NCBI RefSeq assembly: GCF_000426525.1 | Contig: NZ_AUFN01000012.1 | Location: 186,001-250,000, forward strand | Source of the DNA: Nocardioides alkalitolerans DSM 16699 | GTDB lineage: Bacteria; Actinomycetota; Actinomycetes; Propionibacteriales; Nocardioidaceae | DNA length: 64,000 bases | Reading direction: 5' to 3' | Shown here: positions 32,617-41,895 of the stretch, piece by piece | Position numbering within the stretch: the first letter of the stretch is position 1 | Layout of the letters: each line of letters begins with the position of its first letter | The notes under the pieces: generated by a model | Seen by the model: only the letters and a program-made list of their open reading frames with translations | Database searches by the model: none | Told to the model about the DNA's origin: nothing | Translations under genes and position numbers: made by a program

Positions 32617-33885
32617 TTGACGACGATGTCTGACTACCGCGCGACACCCGCGACGGCGATCGCCCCCCACGAGGTCAGGAGCCCCCTCGAGGCGACCCCG
32701 GGCCGGCGCGGCCCGCCCGGCGACCTGCCGTCGGTCCACCTCTACACGCCGTCGGCCGACCCGTCCGGGATGGGGGCGCACATGCTCTGCCTGGCCGACG
32801 CGTACGTGCGCGAGGGCCGACGCGTGACCCTGATGTACTGGCCGAACGCCAAGGCCGAGCGGTTGTTCGCGCCGGCGGGGGAGCGCGGCGTGCGCCTGGC
32901 CCGCATCCCGCACCCCCGCGACGCACGCTTCGCCGCCCGCATCGCCGAGGACCTCGACCGCCACCCCAGCGACGTCTTCCACCTGCACGTGGGCACCGGC
33001 CGCGAGAACTGGGACGCCGCCCGGGCCGCCGCCGGGTCGGTCCGGGTGCCGGCGATCGTGCAGACGCTCCACCTGCCGTGGCTGATCCGCAACCACCACA
33101 AGCGGGCGAGCGCCCTGACCGCGCTCGAGCCGGTCGACCGCATCATCACGGTCTCGCACTGGCAGCGCGCCACCTACGAGCACATGGGCGTGGCCGCGCA
33201 CCGGATGGTGACCGTGCCGAACGGCGTCCACCCGCACACCGGCTCGCTCGGCCGGGACGCTGCCCGGCGCGAGCTCGGCCTCCGTCCGGAGCAGCCCGTC
33301 GTGATGACCGTCGGCCGGCTCACCGTGATGAAGGGCCACCGCTACCTGGTCGAGGCGGTCCCCATGCTCCTCGAGCGCTTCCCCGACCTCGTGGTCGTGG
33401 TGGTCGGCGAGGGGCACCTGCGCGAGGTGCTCGAGGAGCGCGCCCGGACCCTCGGAGTGGCCCACGCCGTACGGTTCCCCGGCCACCGCACCGACGCCCG
33501 CGACCTGCTGGCCGCCGCGGACGTGTTCGTGCTCCCGTCGCGCCACGAGGGCATGCCCCTCGCGGTCCTCGAGGCCATGGACGCGTCGCTCCCCGTCGTC
33601 GGGACCCGCGTCATCGGCACCTCCGAAGCGGTCGACGACGGCGTCACCGGTCGGCTCGTGGCACCGCAGGACCCCACGGCGCTCGCCGGGGCGATCGACG
33701 GCCTCCTCGGGGACCCGGCGCTCCGCCGGCGGATGGCGACGGCGGGGAAGCGGCGCCACGAGGAGCTCTTCACCGCCACCCGGATGGCCCGTGACACCGC
33801 CGAGGTGTACGACGAGGCGCTCGCCCCGAAGCGGACCACCGGCGGCGGGGGAGAAGCGCTCGGCTCGGCGATCATGGGCGGGTGA
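32617..33885 (+). CDS. Family GT4 glycosyltransferase
   Basis: 422 residues, GT-B fold. N-terminal domain: VHLYTPSADPSGMGAHMLCLADAYVREGRRVTLMYW; C-terminal domain: VMTVGRLTVMKGHRYLVEAVPMLL, VVVGEGHLREVLEERA, FPGHRTDARDLLAAADVFVLPSRHEGMPLAVLEAMDASLPVVGTRVIGTSEAV, holding the EX7E motif. It probably builds a surface glycan or glycolipid; acceptor unknown. TTG at 32617 is preferred as start since GGAGG ends 5 nt upstream; the ATG at 32626 has a 14-nt gap. Upstream an imperfect GTGT...ACAC inverted repeat with a TACGGT could be the promoter. Confidence 0.88.
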   Translation: MTTMSDYRATPATAIAPHEVRSPLEATPGRRGPPGDLPSVHLYTPSADPSGMGAHMLCLADAYVREGRRVTLMYWPNAKAERLFAPAGERGVRLARIPHPRDARFAARIAEDLDRHPSDVFHLHVGTGRENWDAARAAAGSVRVPAIVQTLHLPWLIRNHHKRASALTALEPVDRIITVSHWQRATYEHMGVAAHRMVTVPNGVHPHTGSLGRDAARRELGLRPEQPVVMTVGRLTVMKGHRYLVEAVPMLLERFPDLVVVVVGEGHLREVLEERARTLGVAHAVRFPGHRTDARDLLAAADVFVLPSRHEGMPLAVLEAMDASLPVVGTRVIGTSEAVDDGVTGRLVAPQDPTALAGAIDGLLGDPALRRRMATAGKRRHEELFTATRMARDTAEVYDEALAPKRTTGGGGEALGSAIMGG

Positions 33886-33964
33886 GCCCCTCCTCCTCGG
33901 TCCCGGGTGAGCACGCGGCTCCGTCGAGGACCCAGCGCCATCTCGCCGGCGGCCGGCTGTCGGC

Positions 33965-34099
33965 CTACGGAGTGAACGACGTCCACCGTCCCTCGGAGAC
34001 CACGTCGACCTCGGCGCCGTCGACCCGGACCGCCGTCTGCTCGTCGATGGCGTAGGCGGGCAACGCCACGGTGAGGCAGCCGCGGCCAGCGAGGCCGCG
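33965..34099 (-). pseudogene. C-terminal remnant of a peptidase E (S51) like gene
   Basis: A 44-codon open stretch on the minus strand ends with LPAYAIDEQTAVRVDGAE and VVSEGRWTSFTP followed by TAG, much like the C-terminus of actinobacterial peptidase E. It is preceded by an in-frame TGA at 34100-34102, so most of a usual 230-residue protein is missing. Read as a decaying gene at the edge of the island. Confidence 0.5.
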
Positions 34100-34694
34100 T
34101 CACACCTTCGTCCAGACGTCGAGCGTCGTTGGGCCGTTGCGACGACGGTGCCCTCCAGTACGGTGGCCGGGCAGGTAGTAAAGAAGGAGCGGACGAAGAC
34201 GCAGGATCGATCGCCGTTCCGGTCGCCGCCCGCCAAAGGTCGCGATAGCGGCCCAGCGCGCGGCCTCTAGCCGCTAGCAAGTCCCCTCCCAGTGAGATGC
34301 CGTCGACGCATGCGCGCGGACCTGGGCTGCTGAGACTCGAGCCACGCATCGACCCCGCTGGCTGCCGGTGGCGGGGGTCACTGGTGGCAGCCGGGGGTGG
34401 TGGGGACAGGCGTGCCCGTAGTGTGTGCGGCACCTCAGGTGCCGCCCCATCGTGTCCATCGATGAGTCGTGCGTTTGCCATCACGTGGACCCCGAGTTCC
34501 GTCTAGTTGCTGCCACCGGTCCCCGTCACGACGTTGTGCTTGACGAGTTCCGGCGTTCGCCGGCGTGCCGTGGGGCCCTCTGGGTACAGCTCACTCCTCC
34601 CCGAGGTCGCTGGCTTGACGCGCCACTGTCCTTGCTCTGGGGGAGCGACAACCAGACAAGGCGCCGTGCGTGCTCTCGTTAGGTCCTCGTCGCG
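34100..34694. other. Gene-poor stretch, nothing recognised
   Basis: About 600 bp without a convincing gene; short open frames on either strand lack family character and start signals. Composition is more mixed than in the flanks. No tRNA, transposase or terminal repeat was found here that could mark an integration end. Confidence 0.5.
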
Positions 34695-35327
34695 TCACTG
34701 CGGAGCGGCGGCTCGGGCTCCGTCGTAAAACTGGCGCCTGACGTCGGTGGAGGGCCTGTTGTTGACGAGCTTCTGGGCGAGCCAGGTCGTGTCGACCTGA
34801 ACGCCGGTGAGGACGTTCTGGTCGTCGACCTCGCAGCGGTTGTCGAAACGGAAGAGGATGTACTCCTGCGTCGTCGACCAAGTGACGGGTAGCGAGTAAG
34901 AAGGGCCGCTGGGGAAGGGGTTGCAGGTCGCCCCGGCGACGGGTGCACCAGGTCGTTGGCCCCACAACAGCCACCCCACATGCGGTCCAGCCTGGATCTC
35001 GACGGTCTGGTAGGCACGGCGGTCGGTCGCCTTGCTGTACCCGAAGAGGTCGGTGATGTTGACGCGGACGTAGGTGACGGCCTCGGTGCGAGCCACCTCA
35101 ATGCTGAGAATGTCGACGCTGCCGGGGAGGGCGCGGCTGTCGGGTAGTGGAGGTGGGGTGAACCCGGGGCCCGCAGTGTCGAACTCGTTGGCTCGAACAT
35201 CGGCTACTGGATCGGAGTAGACCCCCGAGGGCAGGGGCGTTGCTGCGTGGGCGGGGGTGACTGTGGTCGCTGCCAGTGCTGCCACCGCTATCACGGATGA
35301 GACTCGGGCCAGTTGTCGTCGAAGCAT
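34695..35327 (-). CDS. Secreted protein of unknown function
   Basis: 210 residues. Sec signal peptide: LRRQLARVSSVIAVAALAATTVTPAHA, cleavage after AHA (about residue 29). The mature part is beta-rich, with ILSIEVARTEAVTYVRVNITDLFGYS, RAYQTVEIQAGP, WLLWGQRP, YSLPVTWSTTQEYILFRFDNRC, ending QLKV-like polar helix FYDGARAAAPQ. The two cysteines (ATCNPFP, DNRCEVD) could form a disulfide. GGAAGG site before ATG 35327. It lies back to back with the rhamnosidase gene, and both are exported, so a shared extracellular role is possible. I do not recognise the family. Confidence 0.75.
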   Translation of the reverse strand: MLRRQLARVSSVIAVAALAATTVTPAHAATPLPSGVYSDPVADVRANEFDTAGPGFTPPPLPDSRALPGSVDILSIEVARTEAVTYVRVNITDLFGYSKATDRRAYQTVEIQAGPHVGWLLWGQRPGAPVAGATCNPFPSGPSYSLPVTWSTTQEYILFRFDNRCEVDDQNVLTGVQVDTTWLAQKLVNNRPSTDVRRQFYDGARAAAPQ

Positions 35328-35867
35328 GAGAGGCCTTCCATCGGGCGGCAGATTGCTTTGTGGGACTTTAACAACGCGTTCGACGGGACGCTGGTGGTTT
35401 GACGTGATGGTGAAGGCGAAGCCGCGATGGTCGGGCTTCCGAACTTTGACCGCCGGGCGAGGCCTTGCTGCGCATCGTGGCCGCCCCATCCGACGGGCGC
35501 CGCCATCCTTTGGCGTAGCAGTTGCTGGTGATCCAGCGGAGTGGGTTGAACGCTAGTCGGGGGAACGTACCCAACCTGCTGGGGCTCGACGCAGCGCGTC
35601 CTTGAACAGGTCGACTCCCTCCAGAGTGACATAATGTCGGTTATCGGCGCCTTCGAGACGGGCATTATTGGGGTGGTTCGGTGGCAGGCTGCGGCCGGCT
35701 ACGGCGCCCACGTGGAGCCGATCTGAGCCGCGGCGTTCGGGTGCCGACGACACGCCACTGGCCTCCCTGAGAAGCGGCAGTGGACAAACTATCTGAACGC
35801 ACCGGTGCGCGGCCGGCGTGTCGTTTCGGCGAGAGTCAGAGCTGCTTCCACAAGGCGGTGACGTCTG
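35328..35867. other. Long non-coding interval between the secreted protein and rhamnosidase genes
   Basis: About 540 bp with no supported gene. It must hold the promoter of the minus-strand secreted protein; TAAAGT near 35370 on that strand is a possible -10 box. AT-rich patches (ATAATGTCGGTTATC, GGGCATTATTGG) occur near 35625-35675. Confidence 0.4.
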
Positions 35868-35897
35868 TTGACGCCCAGGTGACGAAGGTCATACGCT
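35868..35897 (+). promoter_or_regulatory. Promoter of the rhamnosidase gene
   Basis: -35 TTGACG at 35868-35873, 18-bp spacer, -10 TACGCT at 35892-35897. Predicted transcript start about 35904, leaving a 35-nt leader. Confidence 0.55.
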
Positions 35898-35912
35898 CCG
35901 AATGACCCTCGG

Positions 35913-35928
35913 TTTAAATCGTTTTAAT
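35913..35928. promoter_or_regulatory. AT-rich operator-like element in the rhamnosidase leader
   Basis: TTTAAA-TCGT-TTTAAT, near-symmetric, in otherwise GC-rich DNA, lying after the predicted transcript start and directly before the AGGAG ribosome binding site. Position fits repression by a sugar-responsive regulator; none is encoded nearby. Confidence 0.35.
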
Positions 35929-35938
35929 AGGAGATGTG

Positions 35939-38900
35939 GTGCCCCCACCCACCGTCGCGCTCCCGCGCAGCCCCATCCGTCCCGCCCATGCCGGATGGCG
36001 TTCGGCGTCCGCCGTTGCGCTCCTCGTGCTCGCCGGTTCGTTCGGCGTCACACCGGTCGCCTCGGCGTCGTCGAGCCCGGCCGGCGCCGTCCTCGGTGCG
36101 GTGTCCGCGCCGGAGAGCGCGTCGACCGCGCCCTCCGGGCTGAGCGTCAACGGCCTGCCCGGCCCGGTCGACCTCGACGTCACGCCCGCCTTCGGGTGGC
36201 ACGTCTCCACGCCGCGGCAGACGGCGTACGAGGTCGTCGTCGCCTCCTCGGCGGCCTCCGCGGCCGGCGGGAGCGGCGACGTCTGGGCGAGCGGTCGGGT
36301 GGCCTCGACGGAGCAGACCGGCATCGCGTACGGCGGCCCCGGCCTCGCGCCCTCGCAGCGCTACTGGTGGGCCGTGCGCACGTACGACGGCCAGGGCACC
36401 GCCTCGGAGTGGTCGGCGGCCGCCTCGTTCGGCACCGGTCCGGGCACCTCGTGGTCGAGCTCCGTCCCGGTCTGGGCGCCCTCCCCGGTGGAGACCTGGC
36501 GCGACTACACGATCGAGGCGCGCGTCCGCATCGACCAGGTGGCCACCGGCCTCACCTTCCGGGCGACCGACTCCTCAAACGGCCTCATGTGGCAGTTCCG
36601 GGCCGACAACCGCCTGGTGCCCCACACGCAGGTGCGCGGCACCTACACCGCGCTGCCCGCGGTCGCCCTCCCGGCGGGCACCCTCGCCGCCGGTCGGTCG
36701 GCCGACCTCTCCGTCCAGGTGGCGGGCCCGGTCGTGCGCACCTCGATCGACGGCGTGCTCGTCGACGAGCGCACTATCACGGTCGCTCCCCAGGACACGC
36801 GCGGCGGGATCGGCGTGCGGCACGGGCGCACCGAGTCCGCGACGTACGAATCGGTGAAGGTCACCGCCGCCGACGGCGCCACGCTGCTCGACACCACGTT
36901 CGCCGACGGCGACCGCACCTTCGCCTGCGGCACCGTCGCCGGCGGCAACCTGACCGTCCCGAACTCCGGGGTCTGCCTGCAGACCGGTCTGACCGCCGAC
37001 TGGGCGCTGCTGCGGGGCGCGGTCGACGTGCCGGACAAGGAGGTCGCCTGGGCGACCCTGACGGCCACGGCGAGCGACCCCCGTCCGGCGAAGCAGTACG
37101 TGCACAAGCTCTACCTCAACGGCACCTTCGTCGGTCTCGGCCCGACGCAGCCCATGGGCCGCGAGTCGCGCTACGACGGCTTCGACGTCACCGAGCTCGT
37201 CCGCGCCGGCGAGAACGTCGTCGGGGCGGTCGCGTTCACGACGAGCGGCCAGCAGTTCCAGTCCGAGCTGGTCGTCGCCTTCACCGACGGCACGCGCACC
37301 GTGCTGGGCACCGACCCCGGCATCTGGCGGGCGCGGGTGGCCTCCGACGTCTGGCCCACCGCGGGCAGCATCGGCACGAGCTACTTCAACGCGCCCAAGG
37401 AGAACCTCGATCTGCGGGCCTACCCCGAGGGCTGGGACGAGCCGGGGTACGACGCGTCCGCCTGGCCGGCGGCCGTCGCCCGCCCGGCGCTCGGCGAACT
37501 GCGCGCCGCCCCGATGGACAAGGTCGAGGAGCAGCTCCGCGCTCCGGCCCGCGTCGTGGAGAAGGCGCCCGGTCACTACTTCGTCGACTTCGGCCGCACC
37601 TGGATCGGCGGGGTGCGCCTCGACCTGACCGAGGGCGTCGCCGGCCAGCGCGTCGACCTGCGCTTCGGCGAGGTCACGTCCTCGGCCGACACGGTCCGCT
37701 ACCAGCTGAACACCGGCAACACCTACCAGGACGTCGTGACCCTGCGAGACGGCGAGCAGACGGTCGAGACCTGGGGCGCGCGCGTCTTCCGCTACGTCGA
37801 GATCATCGGCGCCCCCGAGGCGATCACGGCCGAGAACCTGCAGGCCCTCGCCCTCGTCTACCCCTTCGACGCCGAGGCCTCGCGGTTCGCGTCCTCGAGC
37901 GACAACCTCAACCAGGTCTACGCGCTGTCGAAGAACACGATCGAGTCGACGAACATGAACTTCTACACCGACTCATGGACCCGGGAGCGCACCAACTACG
38001 AGGCCGACGCCTACCTGCAGCTGATGTCGACCCTCTACCTGATGGACGACCTCTCGCTGGGTCGCTACTCCATGGACTACTTCCGCGACAACCGGACGTG
38101 GCCCACCGAGTGGCCGCTCTACGTGGTGCTGGCCGTGCACGACGCGTGGCGTCAGACTGGCGACCTCACCCAGGCGGCGGCCTACTACGACAACCTCGCG
38201 CTGAAGCTGCCCGATGAGTGGATCGACCCGGCCACCGGTTTGGTCGGCAAGAACTTCCGCGCCAACGGCTGCAACAGCCAGACCGACTGCGACATCGTCG
38301 ACTGGCCGGCCAGCGAGCGCGACGGCTACCAGTTCCGCCACTTCAACACGGTGCTGAACGCACTGTCGTACCGCTCCTACCGCGACATGGCTGCCTTGGC
38401 CGAGGCGCTCGGCGAGACGGAGGACGCCGCCACCTACACGGCGACGGCCGACCGGCTCCGGGCCGCGATGAACGAGAGGCTCTACGACCCGGCCACCGGC
38501 AGCTACGACGACGGCATGGACGCGTCGTACAACCGCACGGGCCACTCGGCGCTGCACGCGAGCGCCTTCTCGCTGGCGTTCGGCGTCCCGGCGGACGAGC
38601 AGCGCCCCGCGGTCGCCGCCCACGTCGCCTCGCAGGGCATGGCGTGCAGCGTCTACTGCGCCGGGTTCCTGATCCCCGGCCTCTACGACGGGGGCGAGGG
38701 CCAGTCGGCGCTCGACCTGCTCACCGGCACGGGCACCCGCAGCTGGATGAACATGATCGCGCTCGGGGCCGGCGCCACGGCCGAGGCCTGGGACCCGTCG
38801 CTCAAGGGAAACCTGACCTACTCCCACCCGTGGGCGGCGTCGCCGGCGTTCAGCGTGCCGGCCGGGCTGTTCGGCATCGAGCCGCTGACGCCGGGCTACC

Positions 38901-40303
38901 GCACCTTCGCGGTGCGCCCGCAGCCGGGTGACCTGGAGTGGGCGACGATCGCCACGCCCACGGTGCGCGGCAGCGTCGGCGTGGGCTTTGACCGCTCCGG
39001 CGAGGAAGGTGCGCTGCGGCTCGCGGTCTCCGTGCCCGGCAACACCGCGGCGACCGTCAGCGTGCCGACGTCCGCGTCGGGGCCGGTGACGGTGTACGTC
39101 GACGGATCCCCGCGCACGGTGCAAGCCGCGGACGGCTTCGCGGTCGTCGGGTCCGTCCCGGCCGGCTGCCACGTGCTCTCGACCGCCCCCGGCCAGATGG
39201 GCGGGAGCGAGACCGACGAGCGCCTGCTGAGCGTCTGCGCGGCCGAGCCCGCCACCGGGCTCTCGGTCGTCGCCGAGGTCAGCGACGCGGGCGACGAGGG
39301 CTGGTACGGCGCCGGCGCCGCCCTGACCCTGACCCCGCAGGGCGACCCGGGCAGCGACACCGCCGGGCTCGAGTACGCCATCGACGGCGGCGAGTGGACG
39401 CCCTACACGACCCCGGTCGCGCTCGCGGCGGGCAGCTACACGGTCGACCACCGCTGGATCGACGGCGACGTCGTGCTCGCCTCCGGATCGACCACGGTCC
39501 AGGTCGACACGGCCCTGCCCACGGTGACGGTGCGGGTCGACGACCAGCGCCGGCTCGTCGTCGAGGGAGCGGACACCGACTCCGGCGTCCAGCTCCTCGA
39601 GTACCGCCTCGACGACGGTGAGTGGACCCCCTGGACCGGCCCCGTGGCGCTCGGGCGCCAGGGGGTCACCGCCACCGGACGCGTCACCGACGTCGCCGGC
39701 AACGTCGCCGAGGCACAGGTCGCCGTCGAGGGGGCGGGTCCCGCGGCCTCGACTCTGACGTCCCCGGGCACGGCGACCGGGTTCTTCGGCCAGGACACCC
39801 TAGTGCCGGTCACGCTCACCTCGGAGGGCACCGCCACCGGCGTCGTCGAGGCGGTGTGGGGCGGTCGGGTCATCGGCTCGGGCGAGCTGCGCGACGGGCG
39901 GGCCACGGTCCGGATCCCGCGCACGTTCGCGCCGAACACCTATCGCGTCGGGCTGCGCTACGCCGGTGACGCCACCACCGCGGCCGCCTCCAGCGGCGTG
40001 GTCGTGACCGTCAACCGGGCGCGCTCCACGGTGATCGTCTCGGCCTGGCCGCAGCCGGTCCCGACCGGTCGCACGGGCACGCTCGGCATCCAAGTCGGCA
40101 ACTCCAGCGGTGCGCCCTACACGGGCAGCGTGCAGGTCGTGTACGGCGGCGTGCGGTTCCAGGTCTGGGTCCGCAACGGCTTCGCCCGGGTGACCCTCCC
40201 GGCGATGCCCACCGGCTGGCACCGCCTGCGGGTGTGGACCGACCCGTCCCACCCGACGATCATGCCGAGCGGATCGTCGCTCTCGGTGCCCGTCCGGCGC
40301 TAA
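35939..40303 (+). CDS. Secreted alpha-L-rhamnosidase (GH78) with C-terminal Ig-like domains
   Basis: 1454 residues. Signal peptide about 1-45 (VALLVLAGSFGVTPVASA). N-terminal beta modules include AFGWHVSTPRQTAYEVVVA, a concanavalin-like part (YTIEARVRIDQVATGLTFRA) and FVGLGPTQPMGRESRYDGFDVTELV. The (alpha/alpha)6 GH78 domain contains DSWTRERTNYEADAYLQ with Asp678, Glu683 and Asp690 spaced as in the acid/base cluster of known rhamnosidases. After about 1060 come two repeats with YAIDGGEWTPY / YRLDDGEWTPW, then Ig-like VTLTSEGTATGVVEAV and GTLGIQVGNSSG units; no cell-wall anchor. GTG 35939 is 5 nt behind AGGAG; GTG 35936 is too close. Probably releases rhamnose from plant or microbial glycans. 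Confidence 0.93.
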   Translation: MPPPTVALPRSPIRPAHAGWRSASAVALLVLAGSFGVTPVASASSSPAGAVLGAVSAPESASTAPSGLSVNGLPGPVDLDVTPAFGWHVSTPRQTAYEVVVASSAASAAGGSGDVWASGRVASTEQTGIAYGGPGLAPSQRYWWAVRTYDGQGTASEWSAAASFGTGPGTSWSSSVPVWAPSPVETWRDYTIEARVRIDQVATGLTFRATDSSNGLMWQFRADNRLVPHTQVRGTYTALPAVALPAGTLAAGRSADLSVQVAGPVVRTSIDGVLVDERTITVAPQDTRGGIGVRHGRTESATYESVKVTAADGATLLDTTFADGDRTFACGTVAGGNLTVPNSGVCLQTGLTADWALLRGAVDVPDKEVAWATLTATASDPRPAKQYVHKLYLNGTFVGLGPTQPMGRESRYDGFDVTELVRAGENVVGAVAFTTSGQQFQSELVVAFTDGTRTVLGTDPGIWRARVASDVWPTAGSIGTSYFNAPKENLDLRAYPEGWDEPGYDASAWPAAVARPALGELRAAPMDKVEEQLRAPARVVEKAPGHYFVDFGRTWIGGVRLDLTEGVAGQRVDLRFGEVTSSADTVRYQLNTGNTYQDVVTLRDGEQTVETWGARVFRYVEIIGAPEAITAENLQALALVYPFDAEASRFASSSDNLNQVYALSKNTIESTNMNFYTDSWTRERTNYEADAYLQLMSTLYLMDDLSLGRYSMDYFRDNRTWPTEWPLYVVLAVHDAWRQTGDLTQAAAYYDNLALKLPDEWIDPATGLVGKNFRANGCNSQTDCDIVDWPASERDGYQFRHFNTVLNALSYRSYRDMAALAEALGETEDAATYTATADRLRAAMNERLYDPATGSYDDGMDASYNRTGHSALHASAFSLAFGVPADEQRPAVAAHVASQGMACSVYCAGFLIPGLYDGGEGQSALDLLTGTGTRSWMNMIALGAGATAEAWDPSLKGNLTYSHPWAASPAFSVPAGLFGIEPLTPGYRTFAVRPQPGDLEWATIATPTVRGSVGVGFDRSGEEGALRLAVSVPGNTAATVSVPTSASGPVTVYVDGSPRTVQAADGFAVVGSVPAGCHVLSTAPGQMGGSETDERLLSVCAAEPATGLSVVAEVSDAGDEGWYGAGAALTLTPQGDPGSDTAGLEYAIDGGEWTPYTTPVALAAGSYTVDHRWIDGDVVLASGSTTVQVDTALPTVTVRVDDQRRLVVEGADTDSGVQLLEYRLDDGEWTPWTGPVALGRQGVTATGRVTDVAGNVAEAQVAVEGAGPAASTLTSPGTATGFFGQDTLVPVTLTSEGTATGVVEAVWGGRVIGSGELRDGRATVRIPRTFAPNTYRVGLRYAGDATTAAASSGVVVTVNRARSTVIVSAWPQPVPTGRTGTLGIQVGNSSGAPYTGSVQVVYGGVRFQVWVRNGFARVTLPAMPTGWHRLRVWTDPSHPTIMPSGSSLSVPVRR

Positions 40304-40314
40304 GCACCCCCTCC

Positions 40315-40353
40315 GGCCCACCGGCGTCCGCCTCCCGCGGACACCGGTGGGCC
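40315..40353 (+). terminator. Terminator hairpin behind the rhamnosidase gene
   Basis: Arms 40315-40331 and 40337-40353, 17 bp with one C-A mismatch, 5-nt loop CTCCC. Confidence 0.75.
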
Positions 40354-40593
40354 CCGTGCCTTCGAAGGTCAACGCCAAGTCAACCGCTGCGCCCACCGAC
40401 ACGGGGGCTCTGGGTACGACCGCGCCAAGGGAGCCGCGGTTCAGGCCACACGAGGGCTGATGCGTAGGGCTGATCTGTATGCCAGTGGGTAATTAAATTC
40501 TGGTCGGTTCTCGGGCTTCGGCGCACGCGGCGGTTTGGGTCGCCGATGGCGGCTGCCGATGCGTTCGTGGCCTGTCACCGAGGAGACCAACTC

Positions 40594-41826
40594 GTGAGTA
40601 CGACCAAACCGAATGCGCCTCGCGACCCGAGAACGGGTCGTGCTGGCTGCAGCGACGCCGAAGCCGAGCAACGGCCGGACCAAGAGTTGGTTGGCAGCTC
40701 TTGGGTCCTGCGCGACGTCCACGCGTTGTTGGCGCAAATCCGAGACTACGCGGTCATCACCCTCGACGTGGAAGGCACCGTGCTGTCGTGGAACGTGGGG
40801 GCAGAGCGGGTCAAGCGGTTCCGAGCCGATGAGATCGTCGGGACCTCGTTCACCCGCTTCTATACCGAAGCCGATGAGAGAGCCGGGTTGCCGCGGCGCC
40901 TCTTAGAACGGGCTCAGTCGGATGGTGTGGCCCATGCGGTGGGGTGGCGGGTGCGTCGCGACGGGACGTTGTTCTGGGCTGACGTCACTATCAGCTCGCT
41001 CCGCGAGCCCGACGGCGAGCTAGCGGGCTACGTAAAGGTCACACGAGACGTGACCGCGCAACGGTTGCTGGAGCTCGACAGAGAGCAGCAGTACGCGGCA
41101 TTTACGCACGACCTGCGGGCGCCATTGACGGCAGCCCTCGGCTACGTCGACCTTGCGGTGGAGCACATCGATGCGAGGCCCGGTGATGATCTGGGGAGCC
41201 AAGAGACCTCCGGCGAGGGCGTGCATGCCGCGTTGGCGGACTCTTACCTCAAGGGGTTGCTAGTGAACGCGACCCGGGTGCTCAAACGCTTGGAGCTCAT
41301 GATGGAGCGACACCTCGACGCTGCTCGTGCCGCCGGGAGCGGCCAGCTCGGCCAAGTAGATTGTCCGGAGCGGCTGCGCCTGGCGCAGGTAGTGGCGAGC
41401 ACCGTGCGCACGACGTTGGAGTCCGGCGCGGCCGATCGGCTGCAACTGCGCATCGCGCCCGAGACCGATGTGGCGTACGCCAACCGGGATGCCGTGGAGC
41501 GAAGCCTGTCGAACGTCATCGGCAACGCACTGAAGTACTCCGACGATGACGTCACTATTGAGACCACCCTGCTCGGTCCGTGGGTCAGGATCGCCGTCAC
41601 CGACCACGGTCGAGGGATCCACCCCGACGACATAGACACCATCTTCGAGCCAGGCGAGCGAGGGCGCCTTGCGCGGGCCGACGGCGGACACGGCATCGGC
41701 CTCAACAGCGTGCGTCAGCTCATGGAGCGCCAGTACGGAAGAATCTCGATCACAAGCGAGATCGGTGTCGGAACCACCGTGCACCTCGACCTACCCACCA
41801 CTGCCCCTACGTCCAGTGACAACTGA
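40594..41826 (+). CDS. Orphan soluble PAS-domain histidine kinase
   Basis: 410 residues, no membrane segment. PAS domain at about 40-150: IRDYAVITLDVEGTVLSWNVGAERVKRFRADEIVGTSFTRFYTEADERAG, VGWRVRRDGTLFWADVTISSL, GYVKVTRDVTAQ. HisKA: AAFTHDLRAPLTAALGYVDL (phospho-His about 172). ATPase: NVIGNALKYSDDDVTIE (N), VTDHGRGIHPDDIDTIFEPG, GHGIGLNSVRQLMERQYG (G). No response regulator is adjacent. GTG 40594 has AGGAG 8 nt upstream; an ATG at 40546 does not. The gene is less GC-rich than core genes and is preceded by the AT patch GGTAATTAAATTC near 40490. Confidence 0.87.
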   Translation: MSTTKPNAPRDPRTGRAGCSDAEAEQRPDQELVGSSWVLRDVHALLAQIRDYAVITLDVEGTVLSWNVGAERVKRFRADEIVGTSFTRFYTEADERAGLPRRLLERAQSDGVAHAVGWRVRRDGTLFWADVTISSLREPDGELAGYVKVTRDVTAQRLLELDREQQYAAFTHDLRAPLTAALGYVDLAVEHIDARPGDDLGSQETSGEGVHAALADSYLKGLLVNATRVLKRLELMMERHLDAARAAGSGQLGQVDCPERLRLAQVVASTVRTTLESGAADRLQLRIAPETDVAYANRDAVERSLSNVIGNALKYSDDDVTIETTLLGPWVRIAVTDHGRGIHPDDIDTIFEPGERGRLARADGGHGIGLNSVRQLMERQYGRISITSEIGVGTTVHLDLPTTAPTSSDN

Positions 41827-41895
41827 ACATGCGGGAGGCATCCTTGGGGCAGTGCTCGCTGTCTTCCTCATAAGGCACAAGCTGTCGGGTCTGGC

